Of a DNA stretch of 64,000 bases, positions 9,171 to 17,767 are shown piece after piece. Under the pieces are notes generated by a model, which was not told where the DNA came from, made no database searches, and saw nothing but the letters and a program-made list of their open reading frames with translations. The position numbers and the translations under genes are program-made. Each line of letters begins with the position of its first letter. The first letter of the stretch is position 1. Origin of the DNA: Chitinophagales bacterium (GTDB lineage Bacteria > Bacteroidota > Bacteroidia > Chitinophagales > LD1). The DNA lies in contig JAEUVA010000024.1 of assembly GCA_016787045.1 (NCBI GenBank), positions 1 to 64,000 of the forward strand, written 5' to 3'.

Positions 9171-10061
9171 CTACTTAATGCCCGCTAATTTTTCTTCTAC
9201 AGTTTTAACTACAGATTTTTGTTTTTCTATCTGCTCAGTTTTTAGTTTTTGGTCAGCTTTGCTTCTATCAATGCTGCGCTCTTCGGTGCGGATGTCTTTT
9301 TGCCAGCCGTCTATTTCTTTGTTTAGCTTTTCGTTCTCTTTTTGCAGTTTCTTCAAATCTTCCTCGTAGGTTTTGAGTGTTTTGTTGGCTTCTTTGTAAG
9401 CATCCGGCATGGTGCGTAGTCCTTCGGCTATTTTCTTTTGAGCAGTTATCTGCTCTATTTTGTTTTTCTGGTCGCCTTCATTAGTGCTAATGGCCGTGCG
9501 GTTGCGCTGTATGCTGCGGTCGCATTCGTTCACTTTTTTGCGCGACTTGTCTTCATCATTAATCAAACTCTTCAGCTCATCTTCTAAATTATTGAGTGTT
9601 TTCTTTTCAGATTTGAGTTCTTCTTTTACTACCTCTTTGTATTCTTCTACCGCAAAATCGCGAACATATTTTTTGGCAGCAAGGTCTTTGTCGTTGTTGA
9701 GTTCAGCAGAAATAAATACAGAATCATCTTCGGTGATCCATGCCGTAAGCACTACACCACCTGTGGTTTCCAGCAGTTTGCTATACACCGTAAATGGATT
9801 GGGGGAAACATTTTTGCTTACCGCACCGCGCATAATAATTTCTCCGTTCAAAGTTTCAGGTTTGCCTTTTGAGCCATCGCGCAGGTATTTTTGCCAATCG
9901 CGCTCCACATCTTTAAGTTTGGTTTGCGGTATTGTTACTTGAAAAGAGTTGAAATTTCCTTTGCTGTTTGGGCGTATAGTTTCAGTAACAGACAAGTCGG
10001 TTTGAGCAAAAACAGTAAAGGTTGCTGCGCTCATTATTAATAGTAGGAGTAGTTTGTTCAT
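9171..10061 (-). CDS. Secreted or periplasmic coiled-coil protein, unknown function
   Basis: A 296-residue protein with a clear signal peptide (MNKLLLLLIMSAATFTVFAQ). Residues about 20-140 form a globular region (TIRPNSKGNFNSFQVTIPQ, WITEDDSVFISAELNND). From about 145 to the C-terminus the sequence is an almost uninterrupted Lys/Glu/Asp-rich coiled coil in several heptad blocks (EDELKSLINDEDKSRKK, KTYEEDLKKLQKENEKLNKE, VKTVEEKLAG). The start at 10061 places the signal peptide at the N-terminus, since an upstream start would add 16 residues overlapping the ABC permease gene. It is last in the DinB/ABC-2 transport operon, 34 nt after the permease, and its stop is 3 nt from that of gcvT. A role linked to the exporter is inference. 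Confidence 0.75.
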   Translation of the reverse strand: MNKLLLLLIMSAATFTVFAQTDLSVTETIRPNSKGNFNSFQVTIPQTKLKDVERDWQKYLRDGSKGKPETLNGEIIMRGAVSKNVSPNPFTVYSKLLETTGGVVLTAWITEDDSVFISAELNNDKDLAAKKYVRDFAVEEYKEVVKEELKSEKKTLNNLEDELKSLINDEDKSRKKVNECDRSIQRNRTAISTNEGDQKNKIEQITAQKKIAEGLRTMPDAYKEANKTLKTYEEDLKKLQKENEKLNKEIDGWQKDIRTEERSIDRSKADQKLKTEQIEKQKSVVKTVEEKLAGIK

Positions 10062-10095
10062 ATAAGTAGAATTTGGTTTTTTTAAAATGTAGCAC

Positions 10096-11430
10096 TTAGT
10101 TTTTTGCAATAATCCACTTGATCATTTCCTTAAAAGTAATTTTTTTTCCATACATCAAAATACCGATTCGGTAAATTTTAGCAGCAATAAATGTAGTGAA
10201 TACAAAGCCGGCAATCAGCAGCAAGAGCGATAGGGTAATATGCCACCAGGGTTGATGAAAGGGCAGTAATGCACTCATGACCACCGGTGAGGTAAAGGGA
10301 ATGAGCGAGCCCCAAAAACCCATAGCACTATCGGGGTTATTCATTACATTCATGGCAATGAAAACCGATATCACAATCGGTACCGAAACCGGAAGCATTA
10401 AAGATTGTTGGTCGCCATCTTCGCCCATAGCAGCACCTACAGCGGCAAAAAGTGAGCCATAAAGCAAAAAGCCACCCAAAAAATACAATGGAAATAAAAT
10501 CATAATTTGTGTAAAGGGTAGCTGGCTGAGATTTTGAATAAGGAGAGCCGCACTATCGGTATCTATGTCATTGGCCGATGCGGTGTGAATGGTGGTAGTT
10601 TGGTTGGCCAGTGTTATCCCCAGCAGAGGAGCCACAAAAATGTTAATGAGAAAAATGAGGAATATCCAAAGCACAAACTGCGTCATACCCACGGCCCCCA
10701 CTCCCATAATTTTTCCCATTAGCAATTGAAATGGCTTTACTGATGAGGTAAGTACTTCTACAATACGGCTGGTTTTTTCCTCTTGCACACCTTTCATAAT
10801 CATTGTGCCATAAAAGAAAATAGAAATGTATATGGCCATGGCCATAAGCAAACCAACAATTGAAGCGGCTATATCATATCCTTTTTTCTCGTTCAGGTTC
10901 ATCAAAGATTCAAACGCCACATCTACTTTTTTTTGCAGTAAGTCTTGTGTCTCTGCAGAAATCTGATTGGCAATCATTCGTTGCTTTTTTACCATATCAT
11001 TAAGGCGGCCTATAATGAATTGTTTTTTTTCTAAGCCAATTCGCTCGGCATACAAACAAGAGATAACCGGATTGCCCGGGTTGTTGAGGTTGTAGTTTTG
11101 TGGTATGCGAATAATGGCTTGATATTTCTTTTTTTCATTAGGGCTTTTGATGATAGATTCTAAATCATTGAAACTGGTTTCTTCAATATAAAAGTGAACA
11201 GAACCATCGGTGGCATCGGCAATTCCGTTTTGTTTAAAATACTCTTTGAACAAACCACTTTCATCTAATATAGCTACTGTGGTGCTTTCGTTATCGTAAG
11301 TAGAAATAAGTACAGAGGCAACCATTAACACTAAAAAACCAATGGGTGCCAGCAAGGTAGCAATCCAAAATGCAGGGCGGGTAACCCGTGTAATGTACTC
11401 GCGTTGAATGATGATAAAAATTTTATTCAT
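10096..11430 (-). CDS. ABC-2 family export permease (NatB-like)
   Basis: A 444-residue membrane component of an ABC exporter. One transmembrane helix near the N-terminus (about 18-42) is followed by a large extracytoplasmic domain (about 45-180) and about five further helices (180-430). It contains the NatB-type MKGVQEEKTSRIVEVLTSSV at about 228-247, split here as GVQEEKTSRIVEVLTSS, and GAAMGEDGDQQSLMLPVSVP. It follows the ATPase gene by 13 nt. NatAB-type systems export Na+ or small toxic compounds, but the actual substrate here is unknown. Confidence 0.88.
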   Translation of the reverse strand: MNKIFIIIQREYITRVTRPAFWIATLLAPIGFLVLMVASVLISTYDNESTTVAILDESGLFKEYFKQNGIADATDGSVHFYIEETSFNDLESIIKSPNEKKKYQAIIRIPQNYNLNNPGNPVISCLYAERIGLEKKQFIIGRLNDMVKKQRMIANQISAETQDLLQKKVDVAFESLMNLNEKKGYDIAASIVGLLMAMAIYISIFFYGTMIMKGVQEEKTSRIVEVLTSSVKPFQLLMGKIMGVGAVGMTQFVLWIFLIFLINIFVAPLLGITLANQTTTIHTASANDIDTDSAALLIQNLSQLPFTQIMILFPLYFLGGFLLYGSLFAAVGAAMGEDGDQQSLMLPVSVPIVISVFIAMNVMNNPDSAMGFWGSLIPFTSPVVMSALLPFHQPWWHITLSLLLLIAGFVFTTFIAAKIYRIGILMYGKKITFKEMIKWIIAKN

Positions 11431-11443
11431 ATGTTGTAACCGT

Positions 11444-12340
11444 TTATGCAGCTTCTACTTGTTTTATGAAAATTTCGTTGATACTTGGCAACAGTTCCTG
11501 AAAGGAATGTACCGGCACATTGGCATTTAGAAAGTGTTTGAGCAAATCATTCCCATGGTTAGCTTCTCCCGATTGCACAATCACTCGGTTCATTTGCTGC
11601 TCTACCACGCTGAAACCGGAGAGCAGATTAGGCGGTAACTCACCGCTAAATTTTACCTCAAACTTATTTTCCTTGAAACGTTGCTTCAACTCGCTTACGC
11701 TGCCTTCTAAAATCTTTCGGCCTTTATTTACCAATACAATATCGCTGCATATTTCTTCTACCTGCTCCATGCGGTGAGTAGAAAAGATGATGGTTTTGCC
11801 CTGTTTGCTCAATTCTCTTATTTCGCTTTCTATAAGAAGCGAATTGATTGGGTCTAACCCACTAAAGGGTTCATCTAAAATCAACAATTCAGGTTCATGA
11901 ATCACCGTGGCAATGAACTGTATTTTTTGACTCATGCCTTTAGAAAGTTCTTCTATAGTTTTGTTTCGCCACTCCTTGATTTCAAACTTGTTTAGCCAAA
12001 ACTCTACCCGTTGTATGGCCTGTGCTTTTGTAAGTCCCTTTAATCTGGCCAAGTATATCAGGTGCTCGCCCACTTTCATTTTTTTGTACAAGCCACGTTC
12101 CTCGGGCATATAGCCAATACGCTGTGTATGGAGGTCGGTAAGTGATTGGCCTGCAAAAAGAATTTGCCCGGCATCGGGGTAGAGAATACGCGTAATCATA
12201 CGGATGAGTGTAGTCTTGCCGGCACCGTTTGGCCCCAATAGTCCAAAAATTTTTCCGGAGGGGATTTCAAAACTTACATTATCTGCAGCCAAATAGCTGC
12301 CGTATTGTTTGAGGATATTATGTAAGGCCAGTTGAATCAT
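11444..12340 (-). CDS. ABC transporter ATP-binding protein (NatA-like)
   Basis: A 298-residue cytoplasmic ATPase that drives the ABC-2 permease encoded immediately downstream. Walker A is GLLGPNGAGKTTLIRMI (about 34-50), the Q-loop region is RIGYMPEERGLYKKM, the signature is ELSKGMSQK (a variant of LSGGQ with KGMSQ, common in this subfamily), Walker B is LLILDEPFSGLDP, and the H-loop is IFSTHRM. A C-terminal DUF4162-like extension ends in SFQELLPSINEIFIK. All ATPase residues look intact. It is second in the DinB to coiled-coil operon. Confidence 0.93.
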   Translation of the reverse strand: MIQLALHNILKQYGSYLAADNVSFEIPSGKIFGLLGPNGAGKTTLIRMITRILYPDAGQILFAGQSLTDLHTQRIGYMPEERGLYKKMKVGEHLIYLARLKGLTKAQAIQRVEFWLNKFEIKEWRNKTIEELSKGMSQKIQFIATVIHEPELLILDEPFSGLDPINSLLIESEIRELSKQGKTIIFSTHRMEQVEEICSDIVLVNKGRKILEGSVSELKQRFKENKFEVKFSGELPPNLLSGFSVVEQQMNRVIVQSGEANHGNDLLKHFLNANVPVHSFQELLPSINEIFIKQVEAA

Positions 12341-12363
12341 AAAAAGCTAATTGATTGATAGAA

Positions 12364-12852
12364 TTAAATCGTACGCAGATAGGTAATCAAATCTGTGCTG
12401 CTCACTTGGGTGTAGCCCAGTGCGCGCAGCATGGTTATCACCTGCCCTCTGTGAAACGTACCGTGATTAACTACATGCATCATAATGCCCTCCACGTCTG
12501 TACTAAACTCTTCGCCCTTCATGTTTTTGTAGCGAATGATTTTGCCATTAATATCCGGAGACGAATCTGCAATGAGTTGAATGAGATTTTTGGAGGAAGA
12601 AAGCAAACCGTTTATCACATCAATTCTGTTGCCATTGAAATTTTTGCTCGGAAAATCGGTTAAACTTTCGCCTTGTATCCGTTTGAGCCAAATGAACTCG
12701 GCATCCCACACATGCAGTAGTGTTTTTTGTAACGTATTAAAACTACTGGGTGTTTCTTGGGTAAACAATACCTCGTTGGCAGCGGTTACAAACCCGCTAA
12801 TCTTTTCGTTTGCCCAGTAATTGTATTGCAAGTGTTGTAAGAGAGTGTACAT
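12364..12852 (-). CDS. DinB family metal-dependent protein
   Basis: A 162-residue four-helix DinB/YfiT-like protein. The three metal-binding His residues of the family are visible: LLHVWDAEFIW (about 47) and HVVNHGTFHRGQ near the C-terminus (about 125-137). Related enzymes include thiol-dependent transferases and hydrolases that use bacillithiol or mycothiol, but many members have no known activity. The start at 12852 (MYTLLQHL) fits the family. A longer reading to 12891 would add 13 unrelated residues. It lies 23 nt upstream of the ABC ATPase and is probably co-transcribed. It diverges from the trans-sulfuration enzyme with 54 nt between starts. Confidence 0.87.
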   Translation of the reverse strand: MYTLLQHLQYNYWANEKISGFVTAANEVLFTQETPSSFNTLQKTLLHVWDAEFIWLKRIQGESLTDFPSKNFNGNRIDVINGLLSSSKNLIQLIADSSPDINGKIIRYKNMKGEEFSTDVEGIMMHVVNHGTFHRGQVITMLRALGYTQVSSTDLITYLRTI

Positions 12853-12906
12853 ATGCTGTAAACGGTTTGGTGATAAAGTTGAATATTGCAATAAAATGAA
12901 AAATAG

Positions 12907-14115
12907 ATGAGTACGCGCAAAACTAAGCCAATTGGCTTGTCTTCCATTTTAAGCCGTGATGAAATGAACGATAAGCATCCCGGTACACATACGGTTCCTA
13001 TTTATCAATCCTCCACTTTTATTTACGAGAGTGCCGAAAAAGCACAGCAGGTTTTTAGGGGAGAAGAAGAAGCGTATATCTATAGCAGGTGGAGCCACCC
13101 AAATGCTGAGCTGGTAGAAAAAAAGATGGAGCAATTAGAGTGTTACGGGTTAGATCTAAAGGCAAAGGCATTGGTCTTCTCATCAGGTATGGCGGCTATT
13201 AGCGCGCTATTTCAAAGTGTGCTGAAGCGTGGTGATGCTGTAATTGCGCAAGGCAATATTTACGGTACTACGGTAGATTACTTAAATCACTACAGCAAAG
13301 AATGGGGGGTAGAAGTGTTGTATGCTGACTTAAAAAATTTGAAAGATGTAGAAGCATTGTTGCGGCAAAAACAAAACGTCCGGTTAGTGTATATAGAAAC
13401 ACCCTCTAACCCTACATTGCAGTGTTACGACCTTTCAAAACTTAGCGGGCTGGCAAAAAAATATCGCGCACTTACTGCGGTGGACAATACATTCGCTACG
13501 CCTTATTTGCAGCAGCCATTTAAATGGGGAATTGATTTTATAGTGCACAGCGGTACTAAGTACCTTAATGGGCATGGCACCGGGCTTAGTGGGTTTTTAG
13601 TAGGCCGCAATACTGGTTTTATCAAAAAAGAAGTATGGAAGATTAGAAAACTCAACGGCACCATTGCTACTGCCTTTGAATGTTGGTTGCTCAACAACGG
13701 ATTAAAAACACTGCCGCTGCGTATGGAGCAGCACAGTAAAAATGCACTTTTTATAGCCCGAGCTTTAGAGAAACATCCGGCCATAGCCAAGGTACATTAC
13801 CCAGGGCTTAAAAGCCACGATGATTTTAATTTAGCAAAAAAACAAATGCGTTTATCCGGTGGCGTACTTTCGTTTGAACTGAAAGGGGGAAACAAAGCGG
13901 CTCAAAAGTTGATGAACAAGATTCGTTTTTGCAAACTCACAGCTTCGTTGGGCACAACCGATACATTGCTGCAACATCCTGCTTCAATGAGTCACTATTT
14001 TGTTCCTAAAACCCAGCGCGAGCAGTTTGGAATTACGGACGGCCTAATCCGGTTGAGTGTGGGGATAGAAAATACAGAAGATATTTTAGAAGATATTTTA
14101 CAAGCAATAAAGTAG
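12907..14115 (+). CDS. PLP-dependent trans-sulfuration enzyme (cystathionine gamma-synthase / gamma-lyase family)
   Basis: A 402-residue Cys/Met-metabolism PLP enzyme. Signature elements are the N-terminal YQSSTFIY, YSRWSHPNAELVEKKM, FSSGMAAISAL at about 91-101, ETPSNPTL, VDNTFATPYLQQP with PLP-binding Asp193, HSGTKYLNGHGTG with the Schiff-base Lys218, and the C-terminal RFCKLTASLGTTDTLLQHPASMSH and GLIRLSVGIENTEDIL. Reactions in the family include cystathionine gamma-synthase, cystathionine gamma-lyase and methionine gamma-lyase, and sequence alone does not separate them. Its stop is 1 nt from the convergent YitT gene. There are no Met-biosynthesis neighbours to narrow the role. Confidence 0.92.
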   Translation: MSTRKTKPIGLSSILSRDEMNDKHPGTHTVPIYQSSTFIYESAEKAQQVFRGEEEAYIYSRWSHPNAELVEKKMEQLECYGLDLKAKALVFSSGMAAISALFQSVLKRGDAVIAQGNIYGTTVDYLNHYSKEWGVEVLYADLKNLKDVEALLRQKQNVRLVYIETPSNPTLQCYDLSKLSGLAKKYRALTAVDNTFATPYLQQPFKWGIDFIVHSGTKYLNGHGTGLSGFLVGRNTGFIKKEVWKIRKLNGTIATAFECWLLNNGLKTLPLRMEQHSKNALFIARALEKHPAIAKVHYPGLKSHDDFNLAKKQMRLSGGVLSFELKGGNKAAQKLMNKIRFCKLTASLGTTDTLLQHPASMSHYFVPKTQREQFGITDGLIRLSVGIENTEDILEDILQAIK

Positions 14116-14116
14116 C

Positions 14117-15097
14117 TTAATGCGGTATAGGTCTTGATTTTACCATGCCCCCTTTGGTGTCTTTTACTCTACTAAACACCACAAAGGCATTAGGGTCTAT
14201 TTTTTCTATTTCGGCATTGAGTTTAGAAACCTCTAAGCGGGTAACCACACTATACACAATGTCCACCTCGCGGGTATCTTCACGTTTGCCTACCCCCATT
14301 TTACCTTTAAATACAGTTGCACCACGCCCCATTACCTCTTTAAACATTTGCAGCACTTCTGCATGGTGAACTGATACGATGGTAACAGCCGTGTATTCTT
14401 CAATGCCTTCAATAATAAAATCAACGGTTTTGGAGGCGGCCATGTAAGTAAGTACAGAGTAAAGTGCGGTTTCTATAGAAAACACATAACCCACAAACGA
14501 AAAAATCATGAGGTTGATGAATAGAATTACATCACCCATAGTAACGCCCAATTTGCGGCTCATAAAAATGGCTAACACCTCTGTGCCGTCAATTACCGCA
14601 CCACCACGTACGGAGAGGCCAATACCTGCGCCCAAAAATATGCCTCCAAATATGCTTATCAGTAGCTTATCGCTTGTAATGGAAGGTAAGGGGAGTACCG
14701 CTACCAGAATAGCTAAACCCACTATGGCCAATACTGTTTTGAAAGCAAACTGACGACTGATGATTTTGTACCCCATTAAAATAAACGGAGCGTTGACCAA
14801 CACAATCAGCGGAGCTAAACCTAATGGGGTGAGTTCTGCCAAGAGAAGAGAAACGCCCATAGCACCGCCATCAATAAACTTGTTGGGCAACAAAAAACTT
14901 TTTAAGCCAATACTGGCCGAAAACATACCGGCAAGAATAAGTGCAGCATCTTTGAGTGCACGTAGTATTGTAACCCTTAACTCGTAAAGCCCTTTTGCTA
15001 ACCTGTATGCAGAGTACCTTTCTATACTATGTGGAGAAGTGCTGTGTTTGCCGCGCAAAACACGGTCAACAATTACTTTGGTGAGTAGTGGATTCAT
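14117..15097 (-). CDS. YitT family membrane protein with DUF2179 domain
   Basis: A 326-residue integral membrane protein. About five or six helices span residues 45-220 (ALILAGMFSASIGLKSFLLP, FIDGGAMGVSLLLAEL, ISIFGGIFLGAGIGLSVRGG with GGAVIDGTEVLAIF). A C-terminal DUF2179 cytosolic domain follows (VTIVSVHHAEVLQMFKEV, GRGATVFKGKMG, REVDIVYSVVTRLEVSKL). The family is widespread, and a transport role is assumed but unproven. The start at 15097 (MNPLLTKV) is preferred because the upstream ten residues look untranslated. Confidence 0.9.
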   Translation of the reverse strand: MNPLLTKVIVDRVLRGKHSTSPHSIERYSAYRLAKGLYELRVTILRALKDAALILAGMFSASIGLKSFLLPNKFIDGGAMGVSLLLAELTPLGLAPLIVLVNAPFILMGYKIISRQFAFKTVLAIVGLAILVAVLPLPSITSDKLLISIFGGIFLGAGIGLSVRGGAVIDGTEVLAIFMSRKLGVTMGDVILFINLMIFSFVGYVFSIETALYSVLTYMAASKTVDFIIEGIEEYTAVTIVSVHHAEVLQMFKEVMGRGATVFKGKMGVGKREDTREVDIVYSVVTRLEVSKLNAEIEKIDPNAFVVFSRVKDTKGGMVKSRPIPH

Positions 15098-15174
15098 ACT
15101 TGTAGAATTAAAGTGCTTATGATACAAAACATTCTCCCTCTAAACAACTATTTTGCACCCCAAAAAATAAATTT

Positions 15175-16293
15175 ATGAAATATTTAATAGTAGTATTTGT
15201 TTTAATGTACTCGGTTTGTTCAGTTGCTCAACCACCTCAAAGCTTCAATTATCAGGCCATTGCACGTACAGCAAATGGCAGCATAATTTCCAATCAAAAC
15301 ATATTAGTGCGTTTTACTATTCGCAGTGCACAAAGTGGTGGTGCCTTACTTTATCAAGAAACGCATGCACAAACCACCAATCAGTTTGGGCTGTTTACTG
15401 CAGCGGTGGGTTCGGGTTCGCCAAGCGTTTCATCACCCGCGTTTACATCCATTAATTGGGGCGGTGGTGCAAGATACTTACAAGTAGAAATTGATTTGAC
15501 CGGAGCAGGAAATGCTTTTGTGGATATGGGAACCAATCAACTGTTGAGTGTGCCATATGCTTTGTATGCTGCTAATGGTGGTGGCGGTGGAAGTACCGGT
15601 GCCACAGGTGCAACTGGTCCAACCGGTGCCACCGGAGCAGATGGTGCCACAGGGGCAGGTGGTGGAGTTACTGGGCCTACAGGACCAGCTGGTGTTACCG
15701 GAGCCACAGGCCCCGCTGGCACTACAGGTGTTACCGGAGCTACCGGCCCAACCGGAGCAAATGGCAATAATGGAGCCACCGGCCCAGTAGGTGCTACCGG
15801 CCTTGCCGGAGCAACAGGAGCCACAGGCCCTGCCGGTACAGCTTCTACGTACAACAACGTAAATGTAGATTTTGGTTCTGCTCAGTTAACCATTGGCCCT
15901 CCGGGTGGTGGTGGCGGTGCTTACACTCAATTGCCGGGTTTGAGCAGAAGTATTACGCTTACCGGAGCAGCTAAGGTGATGATAAGTGTGCAAGGGAGCG
16001 CTCAGTTGGTGGGTACAGGTACTACCTATAGCGCCTACAGTGTGGGCATACTCAGCAACGGTACTTTGGTACCATCCGGAGGCACAGCTTACCAGGTTAT
16101 ACTTACTAATACCGCTATTGCCAATACGTTTGATCATTTTTATACGCAAACCTTGTTGAATCTTGGTGCCGGCACCTATACTTTCTCGGCTGGTGCGCGC
16201 TACGAATCTAGCGGTGGGCAAAGCATCAATATTAGCGGTGGCACCGGCTCACCGCTACAAGCCAGTATGATTATTCAGGTATTCCCTCTGTAA
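15175..16293 (+). CDS. Secreted collagen-like (Gly-X-Thr repeat) protein
   Basis: A 372-residue exported protein. A signal peptide (about 1-19, ending CSVAQ) leads to a conserved Bacteroidota N-terminal domain ([50 protein letters not shown]) often found at the head of fibre proteins. Residues about 138-222 are an almost perfect Gly-X-Y collagen repeat rich in GATGPTGAT and GPAGTTG, with a few breaks (GAGGGVTG). The C-terminal 145 residues are beta-rich and end in SMIIQVFPL, like a C1q/TNF-type jelly-roll, which is an inference from pattern. Threonine in Y position suggests a glycosylated or thermally stabilised bacterial triple helix. No T9SS domain is seen. A strong bidirectional terminator follows. 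Confidence 0.88.
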   Translation: MKYLIVVFVLMYSVCSVAQPPQSFNYQAIARTANGSIISNQNILVRFTIRSAQSGGALLYQETHAQTTNQFGLFTAAVGSGSPSVSSPAFTSINWGGGARYLQVEIDLTGAGNAFVDMGTNQLLSVPYALYAANGGGGGSTGATGATGPTGATGADGATGAGGGVTGPTGPAGVTGATGPAGTTGVTGATGPTGANGNNGATGPVGATGLAGATGATGPAGTASTYNNVNVDFGSAQLTIGPPGGGGGAYTQLPGLSRSITLTGAAKVMISVQGSAQLVGTGTTYSAYSVGILSNGTLVPSGGTAYQVILTNTAIANTFDHFYTQTLLNLGAGTYTFSAGARYESSGGQSINISGGTGSPLQASMIIQVFPL

Positions 16294-16301
16294 GGGGAAA
16301 C

Positions 16302-16333
16302 AAAAAAGCCGCTGAAAATACAGCGGCTTTTTT
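16302..16333. terminator. Bidirectional rho-independent terminator
   Basis: A perfect stem AAAAAAGCCGCTG / CAGCGGCTTTTTT with a 6-nt loop lies between two convergent genes (stops at 16293 and 16349). It has A-runs and T-runs on both sides, so it can end both transcripts. Confidence 0.92.
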
Positions 16334-16348
16334 ATGATTAGAATTAAA

Positions 16349-16543
16349 CTATTGTGCTTTGTTGTATAGCTTACGAGCACCAAAAGCAACACCTGCTGCT
16401 AACAATGCTAACACGCCACCATCAATAGGAACAGAGCCCGGAGGAGCGGGTGGTGGTGCTGGTGGGGGTTGGCAAAACGCTACGGTTGAACCGGCTACTA
16501 AGGCAACCGTCAACACGAACATGATGAAGTACTTATTGGTCAT
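16349..16543 (-). CDS. PID-CTERM protein-sorting domain mini-protein
   Basis: A 64-residue protein made of a signal peptide (MFVLTVALVAGSTVAFCQ region), a Pro-rich spacer (PPPAPPPAPPGS) and a C-terminal sorting tail: VPIDGGVLALLAAGVAFG followed by ARKLYNKAQ. The PIDGG motif, hydrophobic helix and basic tail are the PID-CTERM arrangement of Bacteroidota, thought to be recognised by an exosortase-like enzyme. Almost nothing remains between the two signals, so the mature product would be about 15-20 residues long. No exosortase gene is in the window. An exact -7 box with a spaced CTTG lies upstream. The family assignment is from memory of the motif. Confidence 0.82.
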   Translation of the reverse strand: MTNKYFIMFVLTVALVAGSTVAFCQPPPAPPPAPPGSVPIDGGVLALLAAGVAFGARKLYNKAQ

Positions 16544-16565
16544 AAACTTTACCGTTTTGGAGTTT

Positions 16566-16596
16566 CAAATATAAGTACTCAGTTGGCAATGTCAAG
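16566..16596 (-). promoter_or_regulatory. Promoter of the PID-CTERM gene
   Basis: On the minus strand CTTG (16593-16596), a 19-nt spacer and TATATTTG (16566-16573) match the Bacteroidota TTTG-N19-TAnnTTTG consensus. The start codon is 22 nt beyond the -7 box. This is the best two-part promoter in the window. Confidence 0.65.
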
Positions 16597-16624
16597 CGCA
16601 AGCCAATTTTTTTTTAAAAAAAGA

Positions 16625-17008
16625 TTAAGCCCTTAATTCCGCACAAGGGTCCCAAAAAAGCGATTTGAAGTCAATGACCTGGTTGTTGGCCACCGCAATT
16701 TTTTCTTTTTCAAGTAAATATTGCATGGCATGCGGGCTGCCAAAGTGGTGGCGCCCGCTAAGTAAACCATTTCTGTTTACCACCCGATGTGCAGGCACTT
16801 TTGGTTTTAGCCCATGGCAGGCATTCATGGCATAGCCCACTGTGCGGGCGGCTTTGGGAGTGCCTAGGTATGCAGCAATGGCGCCATAACTGGTTACCCG
16901 GCCTTTGGGTATCTGGCGGACAACATCCCACACGTTTTCAAAAAAAGAATATTGTGCGGCTTGTTTGGCCGATAGCTCGTTTTTAGCTCCTTTTTTAGTG
17001 CTATTCAT
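16625..17008 (-). CDS. MGMT-family alkyltransferase-like protein (Cys replaced by Ala)
   Basis: A 127-residue protein of the Ada/Ogt DNA-binding domain family. It has the fold markers FENVWDVVRQIPKGRVTSYG, KAARTVGYAMNA and PAHRVVNRNG, but the alkyl-accepting cysteine of the PCHRV motif is Ala73 here. Such alkyltransferase-like proteins bind O6-alkylguanine without removing the alkyl group and flag it for nucleotide excision repair. Most characterised ones have Trp at this site; Ala variants are known in the family. It overlaps trmB by 4 nt and is probably translated from the same mRNA. Confidence 0.88.
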   Translation of the reverse strand: MNSTKKGAKNELSAKQAAQYSFFENVWDVVRQIPKGRVTSYGAIAAYLGTPKAARTVGYAMNACHGLKPKVPAHRVVNRNGLLSGRHHFGSPHAMQYLLEKEKIAVANNQVIDFKSLFWDPCAELRA

Positions 17009-17688
17009 ATTCTGAATTTCAGATAATTGATGGTTTTGCCGTTAGAGAGGTGCTGTTTTTCGTAATGAGTTTGTATGGCCAGTTCCTGAAAATCGAGAGG
17101 GGTGGAGTAGATGTCTTCTTTATAGTAGAGGATTTCGGCCCCAAATTCTTTGGCTGATTCATGCGTAAAATGAAACAGAGGCAAATCATCGGTTTTAAAA
17201 TGGACCACTCCACCGGTTTTAAGCAACTGCTTGTACTTTTCCAAAAAAGGAGCAGCGCTCAATCTGCGTTTTACATCGCCTTTGCGCGGAAAGGGGTCAG
17301 GGAAAGTAATCCAGATTTCATCCACCTCATGAGTGCCGAAAAAAAACAATATGTTTTCTATCCGCATGCGGGCAAATGCCACATTACTCAGGTTGTTTTC
17401 CAGAGCAGTTTTGGCACCGGTAAAAATGCGCGCGCCTTTTACGTCTATACCTACAAAATTTTTATCAGGATTCATGCCGGCTAATCCAATAGTATAATCG
17501 CCTTTGCCGCAAGCCAACTCCAATACCAAGGGTTTTTCGTTTTTAAAAACCGCTGTGCGCCATACCCCTTTAAGGTTTAATGGTTGTTGCCGGTTATTGA
17601 GTAAAACAGGGTTGGTGTAATGGGGGTTTTGAAACACGTTTGCAAACGTGGCTACCGAATTAATTTTGTACATCTTTGCCTTGCCCAT
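17005..17688 (-). CDS. trmB: tRNA (guanine-N7-)-methyltransferase TrmB
   Basis: A 227-residue AdoMet enzyme that forms 7-methylguanosine at position 46 of tRNA. The AdoMet site is LVLELACGKGDYTIGLA (about 55-71) with VGIDVKGARI, and the TrmB signature DEIWITFPDPFPRKG sits at about 122-136, followed by KRRLSAAPFLEKY and VHFKTDDLPLF. It lacks the Lys-rich N-terminus of some relatives, and length is normal. The ATG at 17688 lies only 4 nt from a TAAATTCG box, so a leaderless or near-leaderless transcript is likely. It overlaps the downstream alkyltransferase-like gene by 4 nt. Confidence 0.95.
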   Translation of the reverse strand: MGKAKMYKINSVATFANVFQNPHYTNPVLLNNRQQPLNLKGVWRTAVFKNEKPLVLELACGKGDYTIGLAGMNPDKNFVGIDVKGARIFTGAKTALENNLSNVAFARMRIENILFFFGTHEVDEIWITFPDPFPRKGDVKRRLSAAPFLEKYKQLLKTGGVVHFKTDDLPLFHFTHESAKEFGAEILYYKEDIYSTPLDFQELAIQTHYEKQHLSNGKTINYLKFRI

Positions 17689-17692
17689 GGCG

Positions 17693-17700
17693 CGAATTTA
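17693..17700 (-). promoter_or_regulatory. Variant -7 box (TAAATTCG) immediately before trmB
   Basis: On the minus strand TAAATTCG is followed by 4 nt and then ATG. A start site about 7 nt beyond the box would fall on or next to the start codon. Confidence 0.4.
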
Positions 17701-17767
17701 TTCTTCGCGCTCAAAAGTTCAGGCAACGTATGGCTTTAGCCATTCGTTTAATTATCAATACACGATT

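Noticed and set aside
9171..10109. Longer reading of the coiled-coil gene to 10109
   Set aside because: The signal peptide begins at residue 17 (10061), and the longer reading overlaps the end of the ABC permease gene.
15537..15857. Antisense Pro/Ala/Val-rich ORF over the collagen-like repeats
   Set aside because: It is the mirror of the Gly-X-Thr coding repeats on the plus strand (long open frames are expected on both strands of such repeats); no start signal or homology.
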